Shown: positions 11,637-23,544 of the stretch, in pieces
Position numbering within the stretch: position 1 is the stretch's first letter
How the letters are laid out: each line of letters begins with the position of its first letter
DNA from: Lonicera japonica
Taxonomy: Eukaryota; Streptophyta; Magnoliopsida; Dipsacales; Caprifoliaceae
Assembly: GCA_021464415.1 (NCBI GenBank)
Contig: CM038469.1
Coordinates: forward strand, 7,790,501-7,854,500
Direction of reading: 5' to 3'
DNA length: 64,000 nucleotides
Made by a program: the position numbers and the translations under genes
Notes under the pieces: generated by a model
Told to the model about the DNA's origin: nothing
Seen by the model: only the letters and a program-made list of their open reading frames with translations
The model's database searches: none

Positions 11637-12430
11637 TTAATTGTAGTCATCATCATCATCAGCATCATCATCATCCTGATCCTCCTCTTCATCTTCGTCA
11701 TCATCGCCGCTTAAGAGATCATTGTTATACCTTTCTACATCGTCTGAGTCGTAATCCTCATCATAATCGTCATCCTCGTCGGAGTCTTCATCATCTGGAA
11801 TATCTATCCGTGGTACTGAACTGAAGTCGATATATAAAGTAGATATGGGAATACATATTGCATCAGGTTCTTGATAGGGTTCTTGTACTTCATACAATGG
11901 AGTGGCGGTTGCGTCCCTTACAAGTGTAGTCTCGCTGTACGTACCCCTATGTGACACCAAGTGGACGACTTTTCAACCCTCACTAGCCGACGGATCATCT
12001 ATATAGAATACTTGGCTTGCTGTCTTGGCAAGAATAAATGGAAGGTCGTCGTACCAACTAGTATTCATGTTGACAGATAAAAGCCCACGATCATACTTTG
12101 TGCTACCGGGAACACCAGGGTCGGTGTTATACCACTTACACATGAACAACACAATTGGATGCCTTCCGCATATCTTAGTTTGACAACAGCCTGCAGAATC
12201 CCCAAATATATGATGTCACCGGCCATTACTATCACTCCACTGTTCTAAGTCTTTCAGATCTAGTCTCGTTGATGACACACATACTTGACACCGTTTACGT
12301 CACACCGTGAATAAATGGTGCAACGCATAGGCTTAGATGCTAAAATTTGTACCTCCCAGTTATATTTAGGAGCACCTTTACTATGCAGATCGTGCATCTG
12401 CATAACAAAATATATGGAACATTAGTCAAA
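11637..12430 (-). pseudogene. CACTA (En/Spm) TNP2-type transposase, C-terminal remnant
   Basis: In CACTA elements TNP2/TNPD is the catalytic transposase; its C-terminal part (DUF4216) ends in an acidic tail. On the - strand, ~12400-12170 reads ILASKPMRCTIYSRCDVNG...KT*NSGV, matching the family's 'GPN..A.RYTGYVINGYRFHT...TQNSGV' block. ~12170-11960 reads GVPGSTKYDRGLLSVNMN...WYDDLPFILAKTASQVFYIDD, the conserved segment before the tail. 11960-11637 continues to a very acidic Asp/Glu run and a stop. A TGA (11973-11975) breaks the last block, and upstream frames are also broken. The N-terminal catalytic part is absent, cut off near 12535 by a copia fragment. Confidence 0.75.
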
Positions 12431-12534
12431 TGCATGCGACGTAACAAGTCAGCTAAGGTTAAATAGGGAAATGGTCAAGAAAAGACGCAATACACTCCTC
12501 ATCAGTCCCGTTTGGGGCTAATTCGGTGTTAAAT

Positions 12535-12874
12535 TGCAAACGCGTTCTTCTAGTCGTTTGATTTTATCTTTATACTCCAAATTTGCCTTTTTTAAAGAAC
12601 TAATTAGACCAATACAATTTTCATTATTGCTATCAAGTTATCTAATTTTCTTTAAAAATTTGGTCTTCTTGGCCTTTGAATTTTCAAAACTTACTTTATC
12701 CTTTTTCAAATCGATAAACTCTTTTTCAAAAAAATTATTTTTGGACTTAAGTTTTGAATTTTTCACGAAAAGTTTTTGACATTCTAGTAAAAGAGCATCG
12801 TAGGCCGATTGAAGATCCGAAAAGTCTTCCTCATCGTCAAAAAATGAATTCCTAGAATTATTAATAAAATCCAC
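12535..12874 (-). pseudogene. Ty1/copia gag fragment
   Basis: The - strand frame reads an acidic DDEEDFSDLQSAYDALLLEC segment and then a Lys-rich coiled coil, the usual C-terminal half of copia gag downstream of the UBN2-type domain. It lies 90 bp from a primer-binding site at 12961-12972 on the same strand, so the N-terminal half of gag is deleted. The join to TNP2-like sequence is near 12535. Confidence 0.6.
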
Positions 12875-12960
12875 GGAAAACTAAACAAATCAAATAAAGC
12901 AAAGCAAACAAATAGACGCAAATCAACCTAGATGCAATTCCTAACAAATTAAGGAAACCT

Positions 12961-12972
12961 GCTCTGGTACCA
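12961..12972 (-). other. Copia primer-binding site
   Basis: On the - strand this reads TGGTACCAGAGC, one base off the complement of the initiator Met-tRNA 3' end. An LTR edge TGATGA.. starts at 12975, two bases away. Confidence 0.65.
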
Positions 12973-12974
12973 AT

Positions 12975-13500
12975 TGATGAAACAACAACTAAATTCGGGG
13001 ATTGTTTTGCCTAGGTTAATTTTAGGATTTTTATTAAAAACAATTTGAAATTTGATAAGTGGAATTAAAATCCTAGGTCTACTCAATTTTACTGTCAAAA
13101 CTTGTGTTGTGTTGTCTAGTAAATAAATCAATTAAGCAAACACAAAAGGCAGTCACACAACATCAGGAAATTACGACGTATCCCTAATTGTGTAGGACTA
13201 ATCCTCGGGACTAACCGACAGTGCTTTACTATGATCAAAACGAAATTATAGACTCGATGACTTACAAAAAATGCTTCCTCTTAATTTACGTAACAGTCTT
13301 GTCAATCCCTTAAACGTAGAATCCAACCGCAGCTGGCTTGGCATAGCGCTTCCCGCTATTCCGGCTTACCCGTCGCCTCCTTCCACGCACTTGATCACAA
13401 TCCTTCACCATCATCTGCGATCTCCCTTATCGCGCATTAGCCACTTCGCTCACCTCGTTTCCAATCGCAACTGAAGGCACTCTCGTAGGACCTTGAACGT
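12975..13500 (-). mobile_element. Copia LTR (minus orientation), far end not resolved
   Basis: The edge next to the PBS is clear (TGATGA on the + strand). The other end is not: no partner LTR is in the window, so the right boundary is a guess. No genes are seen inside. Confidence 0.45.
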
Positions 13501-14420
13501 TTGGGACCCTAGTTTTTAAAATTGAAGAACAATAGAATCTTTTATGGCATGTACACAAAATCTAAATGGTGTTTCAAAATTCTGAAAAATTGATTATAGT
13601 TTTTGGATATTTTCTCTCTCAAAAAGCTCTCTATAATCATATTTTTTTGACCCAAACCAATGGTTATATTTATTAATAAAATAGAGTCAAAGTTCTTTTT
13701 AGAATAGGTTAAAAATATTAAAAAAGAAATTTTTGCAATAAAAAATCATGCCCAGAAAATTATGCGCCGGACCGGTACAGGTCGAAAAAATGTGGACCGG
13801 TTCGAATTTAAAGAAAATCAATTTCATGGAAAATTCCCTTTGCCGGACCGGTACACAAATTGCTAATGTGTACCGATCCACCCATTAATTTACTGCGTCA
13901 GATTTAATGCCCAGTACACGTGGACATTGCTTGGCCCATTTAGAAAACTAGGAAGGCAGCAGGTGGGTTATTGGTTTTCTTTCTTTTATTTTAAAAACAA
14001 AATTAAACATTTTTATTTTATTTTTCTTTTTACTCTATTTTGCCGTATTAAATCCGTTTAAGCACTAATTCGACTCAAATTTTAGAGGCAACTTTATAAA
14101 ACATGTTAGACATGAAAAAAATAAGTTTTCTCAATAATTTGTGTCAATGGGGCTTTTCGAATTACGACAAAACTTGGTAAAAATACTTAAAAATAGATTT
14201 GACTAAAAAGCTTGTTTATTTCGAATTTTAAGCTCAAACACTATCTATATTTTGAATCAAACCATAAAACCAACTTGCATTAGGTCCTGAATTGTTTGAA
14301 ATGAATCCGGTAAGTTTGGCAAGCTTCTGTTAATTGTTGGATCTTCAAATCTTCAATTTGACTCAGACAATTACAACGGAAAGTGTTCTTGGCATCGGAA
14401 TCAAGTCAACTAAAAATATA
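13500..14420. other. Unassigned AT-rich stretch
   Basis: No gene recognised. Short repeats of ccggaccggtac occur at 13767-13857. It is probably the rest of the flanking copia fragments. Confidence 0.5.
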
Positions 14421-14431
14421 AGCCTAACATA

Positions 14432-14645
14432 AGCAAGTTAGGTGTGTACAATATCCATGCTCTAACTTGAGGGGAAGTGATAGAATTGAGAGATTATATT
14501 GGGCAATATTCTTAGTCAATAGTTGTCTTTATTATCCACCTAATTATAAGACATTTTCTTTTAATCTTTGTAAATGTTCCTTGTTTTATATTCTATATAT
14601 TTGTAAAACCACAATAAATATCACCAAATTAAGCTTATTCTTACA
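14432..14645 (+). mobile_element. Copia 3' end: last codons of pol, PPT and LTR
   Basis: 14432-14470 reads SKLGVYNIHALT-stop, the usual last residues of copia RNase H. A polypurine tract follows (14471-14477, ggggaag), and an LTR opens with TGATAGA at 14478 and ends about 14645 (cttaca), roughly 168 bp. Upstream pol is not readable, so this is a 5'-truncated remnant. Confidence 0.65.
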
Positions 14646-14684
14646 ATTGTGTTCTTGATCGGAGAGATTACACCCTTTTTTTTA

Positions 14685-14872
14685 ATAAAAAAATACATAA
14701 TAAAAACAAAGCTTTAAACCTAATGTCATGGGAAGAGTTTTTTATTCAATGTACAACACAATTTAAAGCCTTTAGGCACAAAAATACATAATAAAGACAA
14801 AGCTTACAACATGATATAGTGTGGGAAGAGCTTTTTATTTAGAAACACAAATTAAAGCCTTAAGTCACACAA
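14685..14872. repeat. ~93-bp tandem duplication in the beta-glucosidase 3' UTR region
   Basis: 'aaaatacataataaa(a/g)acaaagctt' starts at about 14688 and again at about 14781, and both copies end in aaagcctt(t)a..gcaca-like sequence. On the - strand the block lies just 3' of the gene's stop codon. Confidence 0.7.
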
Positions 14873-14914
14873 AAGCATGCACAAACAATCACGTTAATCT
14901 TCATACGAGGAAAA

Positions 14915-15093
14915 TCACTTGATATCCTTCTCTTCGTGGAAACGTGTGTACCATTTAGCTGGAAGTTTTAGGTGCCTTGTGAACAACCCATTCTTATAAT
15001 CAACAAAGGCCAAAACGCGTTTCAAACCCTTCACCTCATTCAAAATTGTTCATAAGTGACCATGCAAAGTATCCTTTCACGTAAGCCTTACTC
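14915..15093 (-). pseudogene. GH1 last exon (GYFAWSL to stop)
   Basis: Reads KAYVKGYFAWSLMNNFE-stop-GEGFETRFGL, then after a small deletion VDYKNGL...LKLPAKWYTRF and a TGA (14915-14917). These are the standard C-terminal blocks of plant GH1 (GYFAWSLLDNFEW, RFGLYYVDYKNG, SAKWF). The acceptor AG is at 15094-15095. The Trp-to-TGA change and the frameshift disable it. Confidence 0.85.
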
Positions 15094-15635
15094 CTACATA
15101 CACAAACAATATATATAACGACAAATAATGGAAAAATAATCTCATACAGCTTGCCCACACAACAATACGCCATTCACATGAAAATAGCAATTATTACTGA
15201 CAGCTACGATGGCACTGCCCATTGAATGCAGAGATGGGTTTTAGCAACGAAATTTCATCACTAAATGCCGTTTGAATAAGAAGCGGTCTGTACTATTAAT
15301 CTATACTATTTTTCCCAAAATTGTTCTTTGATTGTTATCATATATATATATATGCCTTTAACCTATACTATTATTTAAGTACATTCTAGGTTTTTCATGT
15401 CCATATTTAATTCGATGACCAAATTACCCTTCATATGCTAGAAAATAAATAAAACTTGCCTCACTTATAAATTTTCGAACCCATAACCTTACCGATAATA
15501 AAACTATATCTTTTCCACTTGAGAAAACACAATAAAATGTTTCAAAAGCGTTTATCAAGTATAATGTTTCACACGCATAGATGATTTGCATTTTCTATAA
15601 ACTCCTATCATATATATATCGTAGCCCTCAGTTAC

Positions 15636-15774
15636 TCATCAATGGCTTCCTTCATACGAACAAGATGATCATGGATGTACATTATCCTATTGGGATCATT
15701 AAGAGCCTTCTAATTAAGTGACTAAGTGGGATCATCTTTGTCAGCATACTCTACATAACAATTAACTGATAGAT
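15636..15774 (-). pseudogene. GH1 penultimate exon, 3' part
   Basis: Reads VEYADKDDPT-stop-SLN-stop-KALNDPNRIMYIHDHLVRMKEAID, matching the segment after ENG in GH1 (D..R..Y...HL..L..AI). The donor GTAAC is at 15631-15635. The 5' end of the exon lies across a copia insertion at 21966-21995. The residues where ENG should be read N-C-Y, so the catalytic nucleophile motif is lost. Confidence 0.75.
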
Positions 15775-15779
15775 CAATT

Positions 15780-16252
15780 TGTTAGAAAATTTATATTTTC
15801 TAATTTATGTGGGCAACATATTATAATATTTTAATTATATTTGCTATTTAATTAATGGGCTAATTTTTAGTGGTCTAATTAATTATTAGTTAAGCCCATA
15901 AGACTACTCTAATAAATGTGGGCCAAATGTGTAGATACCTCATATGGGCTTATTAGGGTTTAATGGGAACTCTAATTAGTTTGTATATAAAGTTGATATT
16001 AGGGTTATGGTCCCCAATACACCAAATCAAATTACGGCTCCCTTCTCCCCATCTGGAAGAGAACCAAAATTCCCATCAAGACACTAAGGCGATTTGGTTG
16101 AGGAAGACCACGTACCCGCTCGATCCGTGTTGTTATTGTGATCGATCCTCACTTTCCGCATTTGTTTGTCATGGATTCAGGTACGCAGTTTCATTGTGTT
16201 TTACTTAAATCTTGATGATTTGACATGTTGATTTTGGGGATTAATTCTAACA
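15780..16252 (+). repeat. Copia 5' LTR
   Basis: Starts TGTTAGAAAATT and ends GGATTAATTCTAACA, immediately followed by the PBS. It holds a TATA-like tatataaag at about 15985. Confidence 0.95.
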
Positions 16253-18060
16253 AGTGGTATCAGAGAAACTTCATGTTAAATCATTAAATTTATGTGAGAT
16301 TTATTATTATAAGGGTTCGGTTATATAAAATTAAGGCTACCTATTAAACGGATATAACTTCAGTTGCATGTAGCAGTGATAGTAGTTGCGATTTGACCTT
16401 TATACATATAGATGAAACTCTCGGTTGATTTGACCATGATGTATAAGTGGATGTAATTATGACATGAGAATTAAACTAAAGTTATTTTTCTTCTTTTTTA
16501 TGATTTGCCCGTGAGGTTTCTTTATTTAACATATATGTGTATGAAAACCTTTTGACCCTACATGTATATATGGATCCAGTTTATAGACAGAGCATACATA
16601 AATCTTTTAATCCGATTTAATGGTCTTGTGGATGTTGTACGGTTTTTTGGTTTCAAAAAAAAAAAGGGATGTTGCCGTAAAGGACATGAAGACCTTATAT
16701 ATATATATATATAGGTTTATTCATATATCTATGAGTTTCATTTGACTAAAGTAATTTTATATATAAATAAAAGGACGAAATATTTAAAGAACAGGTAGGT
16801 TTCGTATTTATATAATATATACATGGTTGTTATGTGTCTTTGTATATATATTACTATTGGTTTACATATATATATGTTTAAGGATAAAAGGTATTTAAAG
16901 TTTTTGACAACCGTGAACCTTCTCTTGTTATTCTAGTTGTTTATTTTAATATATATATATATATATATATATTTGTATGGTTTGATTGGACAACACTTAT
17001 ATATATATATATGGTTGATGTGATCTGGCTGTATTAGATTTATTGCGTGCCTTTACATATATTAAGGATGTATTTTGATTGTGACTTTATATATACATAA
17101 AAGCTACAGGTCCCCTGCACCATTAAAGTTTTGTTTATATATATATACTTAAGATTTAATTTACTTTGGTAAATTTTATTTTTGTGACTATTGTGATTGA
17201 GGGTTTGGATTAAGCTTATTATTTATTTAGATATTAATGTTTATTATTTATGTAAATAATAATTGGCCCAAAGGAAGGTTAATATTTGGCAGAATAATAA
17301 ACACACGTGCGAGAATAAATGTGTGATAATTGTCAGGTTTTCATGTGAGCAATAAGTCAGTCCAAAGAAAGGCTTTTTGTTTGACAGAAATTATTATCAA
17401 CATTTGATTCTTGTATTAAGAGTACTTATTACAGTCTTGTTTGGGCACGAAAGCGCTAGACTGCCAGTAATCCAAAATTGCAGTACGCGTCAATGTGGGA
17501 AAGATAAGGTTTATGTTTTGCAAATCTCATTAATACAGAAAATCTATTTTTTTAGATTATAAGGATGCGAAGCACAAATCGTCTGACATTTTGAAATAGA
17601 TGAATTGAAACGATAAGTTGCCAAAGTAACCTCTATCGCGTAAATTTGTTTGTTTTGGAATGTTGAGATGTGTGTATTTGATATTTATGCGAATAATAAT
17701 CGGCCCAAAGGAAGGTTATTGTTTGGCCGAATAACATATACACTTGTGGTAATAAATATAATATGACAATCAAGTTTTTCATATGAATAATACGTCGGCC
17801 CAAATGAAGTCCTATTATTTGACAGGATTTGTTATTTATATTTGATTACTGCGTTGAGATGACCAATTACAAGTTGGTGTTTTTGTCCAAAGACAAAATA
17901 TCAACGTTGTGCTAGGTATCTTGTGATGGGGACCCACTATTGATAATTTGGATAATTGTGTCATTCATATATATTGTTTGTTAATATGTTATGACATTTA
18001 TATTAATTGTAAGTTTATAATTTTTTATAATTTGTTCTCTATTCAATTTTAAGTTATGCT
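16253..18060 (+). other. Copia 5' leader, no gene
   Basis: 1.8 kb of non-coding leader with (AT)n tracts at 16695-16713 and 16949-16972. A diverged direct repeat of ~160 bp occurs (aataat(a)ttggcccaaaggaagg near 17258, and again near 17692). Confidence 0.7.
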
Positions 18061-21000
18061 TTATATATCTGCCAACATAAATTCGGTATCGGTGCTTAAC
18101 GACACAAATTTTAAGAATTGGAAATAGAACGCTTCTATTCCAAGAATTTTTGGGGCTTTATAAGAAAAATGCTACTTAGTTCCTTAAAGAAATTATATAA
18201 ATATTTTGCCAAAACAAAAAGGCTGAAACAAGTAACCTTTTGATTAGTCTTGTTTCAATAAGGTATAAGGAAAAGGAACATAAGAGAAGTACATTATGAA
18301 AATGTCTAATATCGCTTTCAAACTAAAGGCACTAAAGTTAGGGCTGTCCAATGACTTGCTCGTGCATCAAGTTCTTTATTTATCTTCCCGCACAATACAA
18401 TTAGTTTATAATGAGTTACAATGCTCATAAGGATAAATTAATGATCTCTTAATGAGTTCATATTTTACAGTGTGCAAGAAGAATAAAAGATTTAGCGATA
18501 AAAGACAGTAGTTACTCATCTAGCAAACACCTCTAAAGGAAAGGATAAAGGATAAAAAAATTAAGAAGCTGCAGTTAGAACAACACCATAGTAATTGCAA
18601 AAGAAACATGATAAAGAATTTGTTAGTTATTTTTGCAAGAAGGATAGACGTAGTAATGTTTCAAATACGTCATTTGGAGTGTAAAGTAGGATATACTTCT
18701 CATTATGGTTTGTTCGGTAATTAGTTTAACTTATGTACATGTGATTACTTTGTGAGTAGATTTTGGAGACACTACTCACCTAAGTGTGTTTAGAGGTTAT
18801 ATGTTGAGCCAAAAGCCAATTGATGTTGAAATATGCATCTATCAGGGCAGTGGCGAAACAGTTACAGTTGAGGTTTTAAGGAATTTTAAGTTATCATTAA
18901 ATACTAATTATTTTTGAATTTGGGAGAGACTTATATGGTATTGTCATTTAGACATAATTTTTATTTTTATTTGGACAAATACGGTTATTATTGTTCATTT
19001 GAAAATAATAAAGTTAAGTCTTTTTCAAAATTCAAATATTTTGTTACTATTTCTTTAATTGATAACTTATATATGGAAACAACCACCTCATGTAATAAGA
19101 CTTTGTAAATTGATTCACGTGTTACAAAGCATAAATTAACTGATAAGAATTCTTCCATGTTATGGCACAAGCATTTGGGATAAATCTTTAAATAGAGAAT
19201 TAAGAGACTTGTGGAATTTTTAAAACCCTTTGATTTAACAGATTTTAAAAATCTGTATTTAATGTGTAAAGGGGGAATGGACAAACATAAGGAAATTAGG
19301 TGCCATAAGGAATTCAACTGTTTTAGAACTAATTAATGCGGATATCTGTGAACTGTTCTCTACAGTCTTTTAGAATGGTTAACAGTATTTTATTATGTTC
19401 ATGACAATTATTAAGGGTACCTATATTCAATTAATGAGAAGTTACAATCCTTAAACGTTGTTATGACTTTCATAGTTGGAGTTGAAAATCAACTAGGCAA
19501 GAAAGTTAAGGCCGTGAAATCTGATCGTGGTGGTAAATACTATGGTAGATATAAAGGATAAGGTAAACAACGTTCTGGACCTTTGTGAAATTCCTAGAGA
19601 AATACATAATCGTCTCATAGTACACCATGCTAGGCAAACCTAATATGAATAGTGTTGCTGAGAGATAAAACAGAAGCTTAAGGATATGGTAAGGAGCGTG
19701 ATTAATCATTCTTCTCTACTATGATGACTCTAGGAAGAAACACTTAAGACTGCAGCATATTTTTTAAGCAGTGTTATATCAAAACAGTTGTTAAAATAGG
19801 TTGTCCAGCTGTGGTAATGCCATAAAGAAAAGAAATTGGACTCAATATAATAAGCTGCTACTTTGTTAGATACACTGAAAGATCGAGAGATTATAAATTT
19901 TATGATCCCTTGAATAAATCCTTTATTAAGACGGAAAATGCCAAATTTCTTGAGATTATTGAGTTTGAGGGGGAAGATAAAGTTAAAAACATTGTCTTTG
20001 AAAATGAATTTATTCAAATTTCAAGTACTGCTATTGACAATGATTATGATCAAATTTCTGACATTGTTTCATATGCAAATTAGGATCATCAAGACAATGT
20101 TGAAAAAACTTCCTATATAGCAAACTCAACAATTTCAAAAAGAAGTTAAATTAAAGAAATCCATCTATGGCCTTAAGGAAGTTTTTCGTCAATGGTATTA
20201 CATATTTCATCAAGTTATTATCTCGTAAGGTTTTGAGGTAAATCCGGTTGATGATTATGTATATCATAAGTTCAGTGGAAGTAGTCTTGGTATTTTATGT
20301 TGATAATATCTCTTTTGTATTAGGAATACAGATACATCGACATTATTGTCGGGTATCTTAGGGTTTTCACGAAAGAGATATATCGAAAGAATTCTTACCA
20401 GATTTGGCATGAAAGATTGTCATTCAGGAGATACTCCCATTGTTAAAGGAGACAATTTATGTCACAACAAGTGCCCCAAAATAAAGTTGAAAAGAAAGAG
20501 ATGCAAAAGATTCCTTATGCATCAGTTGTAGGGAGTCTGATGTATCATAAAGTATGTACGCATTTGGGTTTAGCGTTCATAGTAAAGATATTTGGTAGAT
20601 ATTTAAGTAACCCTATGATATATCTTCGAAAAGCAGCCAATTAAAGGGTTATACGGTATTTAAAGAGAACAAAAGGATTATATACTTACGTATCGAAAAT
20701 CAGATCAGTTGGAGATCATATGGTATTCTGATTTTGATTTTTGGATGGGATATAGCTGCACAATTTTGTCACTAGGCTGCGAATTATAAATAGTGTCGAA
20801 AGACCATTAAAGATATTTTGTGACAATAATTGATTGTGCTATATTCGACAACAACAGAAATTTTTCGAAAATCTAAAGCACATAGATATTAAGGTTTTTG
20901 TTGTTAAAGAATAGTTCAGAGTTGTCGTGTCTATAGAGCATATAAGTACAAACTCCATGATTACGGATCCGTTCACTAAAGGCTTAACACATAAGGTATT

Positions 21001-21492
21001 TCATGAGTATATTGCTAATTTGGGTTTTGTGTTATCTAATAAAGTGCTGGTTTAGTGGGAGTTTGTATCATGGATGCTCTTTTATTTAGACGCATATTTT
21101 CTGCAGAATAAAGAAGATGGTTTATTTTCGTCTTAACTCTGAAAATTTGTTTTATTTTCTTCCATTGTGGTTTAACATAAAGTTTGGATGGTTAATGTTG
21201 ATCTCATTAAAGTTGGGCCAGTTGGAAATAGGCATGTCTAAGATCACATTGCATGTAATTTCCATGCTACTCTTCCACATTTGATCTATGTTATTAAGTG
21301 TATTAGTATGGTGATAATTGTCGTTTAGTCACGACCTTATTGTGATAAAAGTTGCGGTAATTTCATTACTCGTACATGAGATAGACCAGATTGTTTAAGG
21401 AGAAGTCTAAGGATAAATAACATACGGATGCGCATTTAAAGAATTCAGTGATATAATTATTTTCGGAGTAATATGTAGCCTAAGTGGGAGAT

Positions 21493-21965
21493 TGTTAGAA
21501 AATTTATATTTTCTAATTTATGTGGGCAACATATTATAATATTTTAATTATATTTGCTATTTAATTAATGGGCTAATTTTTAGTGGTCTAATTAATTATT
21601 AGTTAAGCCCATAAGACTACTCTAATAAATGTGGGCCAAATGTGTAGATACCTCATATGGGCTTATTAGGGTTTAATGGAAACTCTAATTAGTTTGTATA
21701 TAAAGTTGATATTAGGGTTGTGGTCCCCAATACACCAAATCAAATTACGGCTCCCTTCTCCCCATCTGGAAGAGAACCAAAATTCCCATCAAGACACTAA
21801 GGCGATTTGGTTGAGGAAAATCACGTACCCGCTCGATCCGTGTTGTTATTGTGATCGATCCTCACTTTCCGCATTTGTTTGTCATGGATCCAGGTACGCG
21901 GTTTCATTGTGTTTTACTTAAATCTTGATGATTTGACATGTTGATTTTGGGGATTAATTCTAACA
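21493..21965 (+). repeat. Copia 3' LTR
   Basis: Pairs with 15780-16252. It is preceded by the polypurine tract aagtgggagat (21482-21492). Confidence 0.95.
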
Positions 21966-21995
21966 CAATTAACGATTACAATCAATTGGCAAAGC
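21966..21995 (-). pseudogene. GH1 exon, 5' stub across the copia insertion
   Basis: The acceptor AG sits at 21996-21997 after a T-rich tract on the - strand. The exon continues at 15774 once the copia and one CAATT copy are removed. The translated residues do not show the expected ENG. Confidence 0.5.
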
Positions 21996-22130
21996 CTGTA
22001 AAATCCTTATCACAATGTATTTGTAATTATTACTTAATTAACCTTGGATAATATATATATATATATATATATGATTAACAAATTAAATAACTAGTAACTT
22101 ATCGTTTTTAGTAATGTAAATGAGAGGATT

Positions 22131-22205
22131 ATCTTATTTATTTTTTATGCAAATCAAGAGCTCCTTACATCGTTCTAGGTACACATAGAGCCACGGTGCA
22201 CCAGA
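22131..22205 (-). pseudogene. GH1 exon with WLYVY block
   Basis: Reads SGAPWLYVYLERCKELLICIKNK on the - strand after an acceptor CAG (22206-22208). It matches the GH1 segment WLY(I/V)YP.G...LL..IK.KY, but the usual Pro-x-Gly after Y is lost, and a TAA follows immediately. Confidence 0.7.
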
Positions 22206-22208
22206 CTG

Positions 22209-22670
22209 TATAGGCATGCATCAATAATAAAAAATTAGTTAAAATAAATCTTTCAATTTCTGTTAGTTTTGGAATCCTATAATTTTGGTGCCTATACATG
22301 TTTTCTTAAGAAAATAAAAAAAATTACCTATATATATAATAATATTTCAAATATATAGTAATAAATGCGGTACCTTCCCTTACCATTTTTACCTAATCCC
22401 CCGAAAAAAAGAAAAAAAAAACACATGTATATAGTGTTTTATGTATGAATTATGACAAGGATTTCACTCTAAAGAGGACATACATCAATTTCTTCCTATA
22501 AGAAAATAGGACACCATTTGAAAGGTAAATGAATTATTTTTTAAAAAAAATTCTTTGGAAAAAAATTTCTAAGATGGGTAGATCATATGTTTACGTGTGC
22601 ATATATATGTACACATATATGTCTTTATCCTTCAAGCTAAATGGATTTTCAACTATCAGCTAAATATCAC

Positions 22671-22701
<31 letters not shown>

Positions 22702-23540
22702 GTATAGGTTATTGTGTATACAAAAGAGAAGCTCTACAACTTAAAAGCTAGAGTTAAAAGAACTTGCCACTTTCCCAATGGGTTTGTCATCTCATGTAGC
22801 TGAAAAATGCAAACATCACCATCATTTTATTAGAGCATATATAAGTATATTTTAACAGTCAGTCAAAGTCTCTTTTAGAATTAAGAAAGTTTAACACAAA
22901 ACAAATTGGCGATAGATAGAACTAGAAGCCCCGTGATCTTTTGTTATGCGGTGCAAGTTCTTAAATTTTTTGAAACATAAAATAACTCTTTAGTAGTAAA
23001 ACAAATATTTTCCACTTAAAATTATGGTTTTGGTCACAGTCCCATTACTGATAAATGGTTTCGTCACAACAATGTGGTCACTAAAACTGTATTACACAAG
23101 TCTCTGCTGACAAAAAATGATTTTTCATCGCTATAGTTTTTGGTCACTTAAAATTCCACATCACTAAAATCATGGGAATATTAAGGAAGAACAACAAATA
23201 TAGTGACGAAAAAGAAATTTATGTTAGCAAAGAGAATTATATGTGACTGCAATGAGTGTGTCACTATATTTCATTGCCAAAGGTGCATATTGTATGACAA
23301 AAACATTGATAATATATTTGTTATAGTGCGGTGTGAGATTTATAGTCTCTCATAAGACTTTTTATATTCCATCTTTTAGTGACAAAAAAAATCGTATCCA
23401 AAAATGGCATTCTTGAGACAAATTAATCAGTTATGACCTAGAGCTTGAATCTAATATAATAACTATAACAATTTTTTATCCTAACACAAAACAAGAATAT
23501 TATTTAATTTTAGAAAACAATAATGGTATTTAATTTCAAC
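22209..23540. other. Intron-like AT-rich stretch, no gene
   Basis: A (TA)n tract is at 22671-22702. From 23030 to 23420 short motifs of the type tcactaaaa and gtgacgaaa recur in both orientations, as in small non-autonomous DNA elements, but I could not place termini. Related motifs recur at 25845-25925. Confidence 0.5.
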
Positions 23541-23544
23541 TTAC

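Larger units (their letters stand above)
15780..21965 (+). mobile_element. Ty1/copia element with 473-bp LTRs, TSD CAATT
   Basis: LTRs 15780-16252 and 21493-21965 start TGTTAG, end CTAACA and differ at about six positions by eye. Five-base target duplications CAATT flank them (15775-15779, 21966-21970). PBS TGGTATCAGAG is at 16255-16265; the PPT ends at 21492. Readable but broken pol pieces, in order: gag (LNDTNFKNWK, ~18090-18130), protease (VDFGDTTH where DSGATTH is usual, ~18755), GAG-pre-integrase (LWHKHLG, ~19160), integrase, RT (SIYGLKE..., ~20160) and RNase H ending ~21055. Every domain has stops or frameshifts. It is inserted inside the GH1 exon next to the nucleophile site. Confidence 0.93.

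Noticed and set aside
11513..11704. Met/Lys-rich - strand ORF
   Set aside because: It is the out-of-frame reading of the GAT/GAC acidic tract that codes the Asp/Glu tail of the TNP2 remnant.
12534..12874. Phe/Ser-rich + strand ORF opposite the copia gag
   Set aside because: It is the antisense shadow of the Lys/Asp-rich gag coil.
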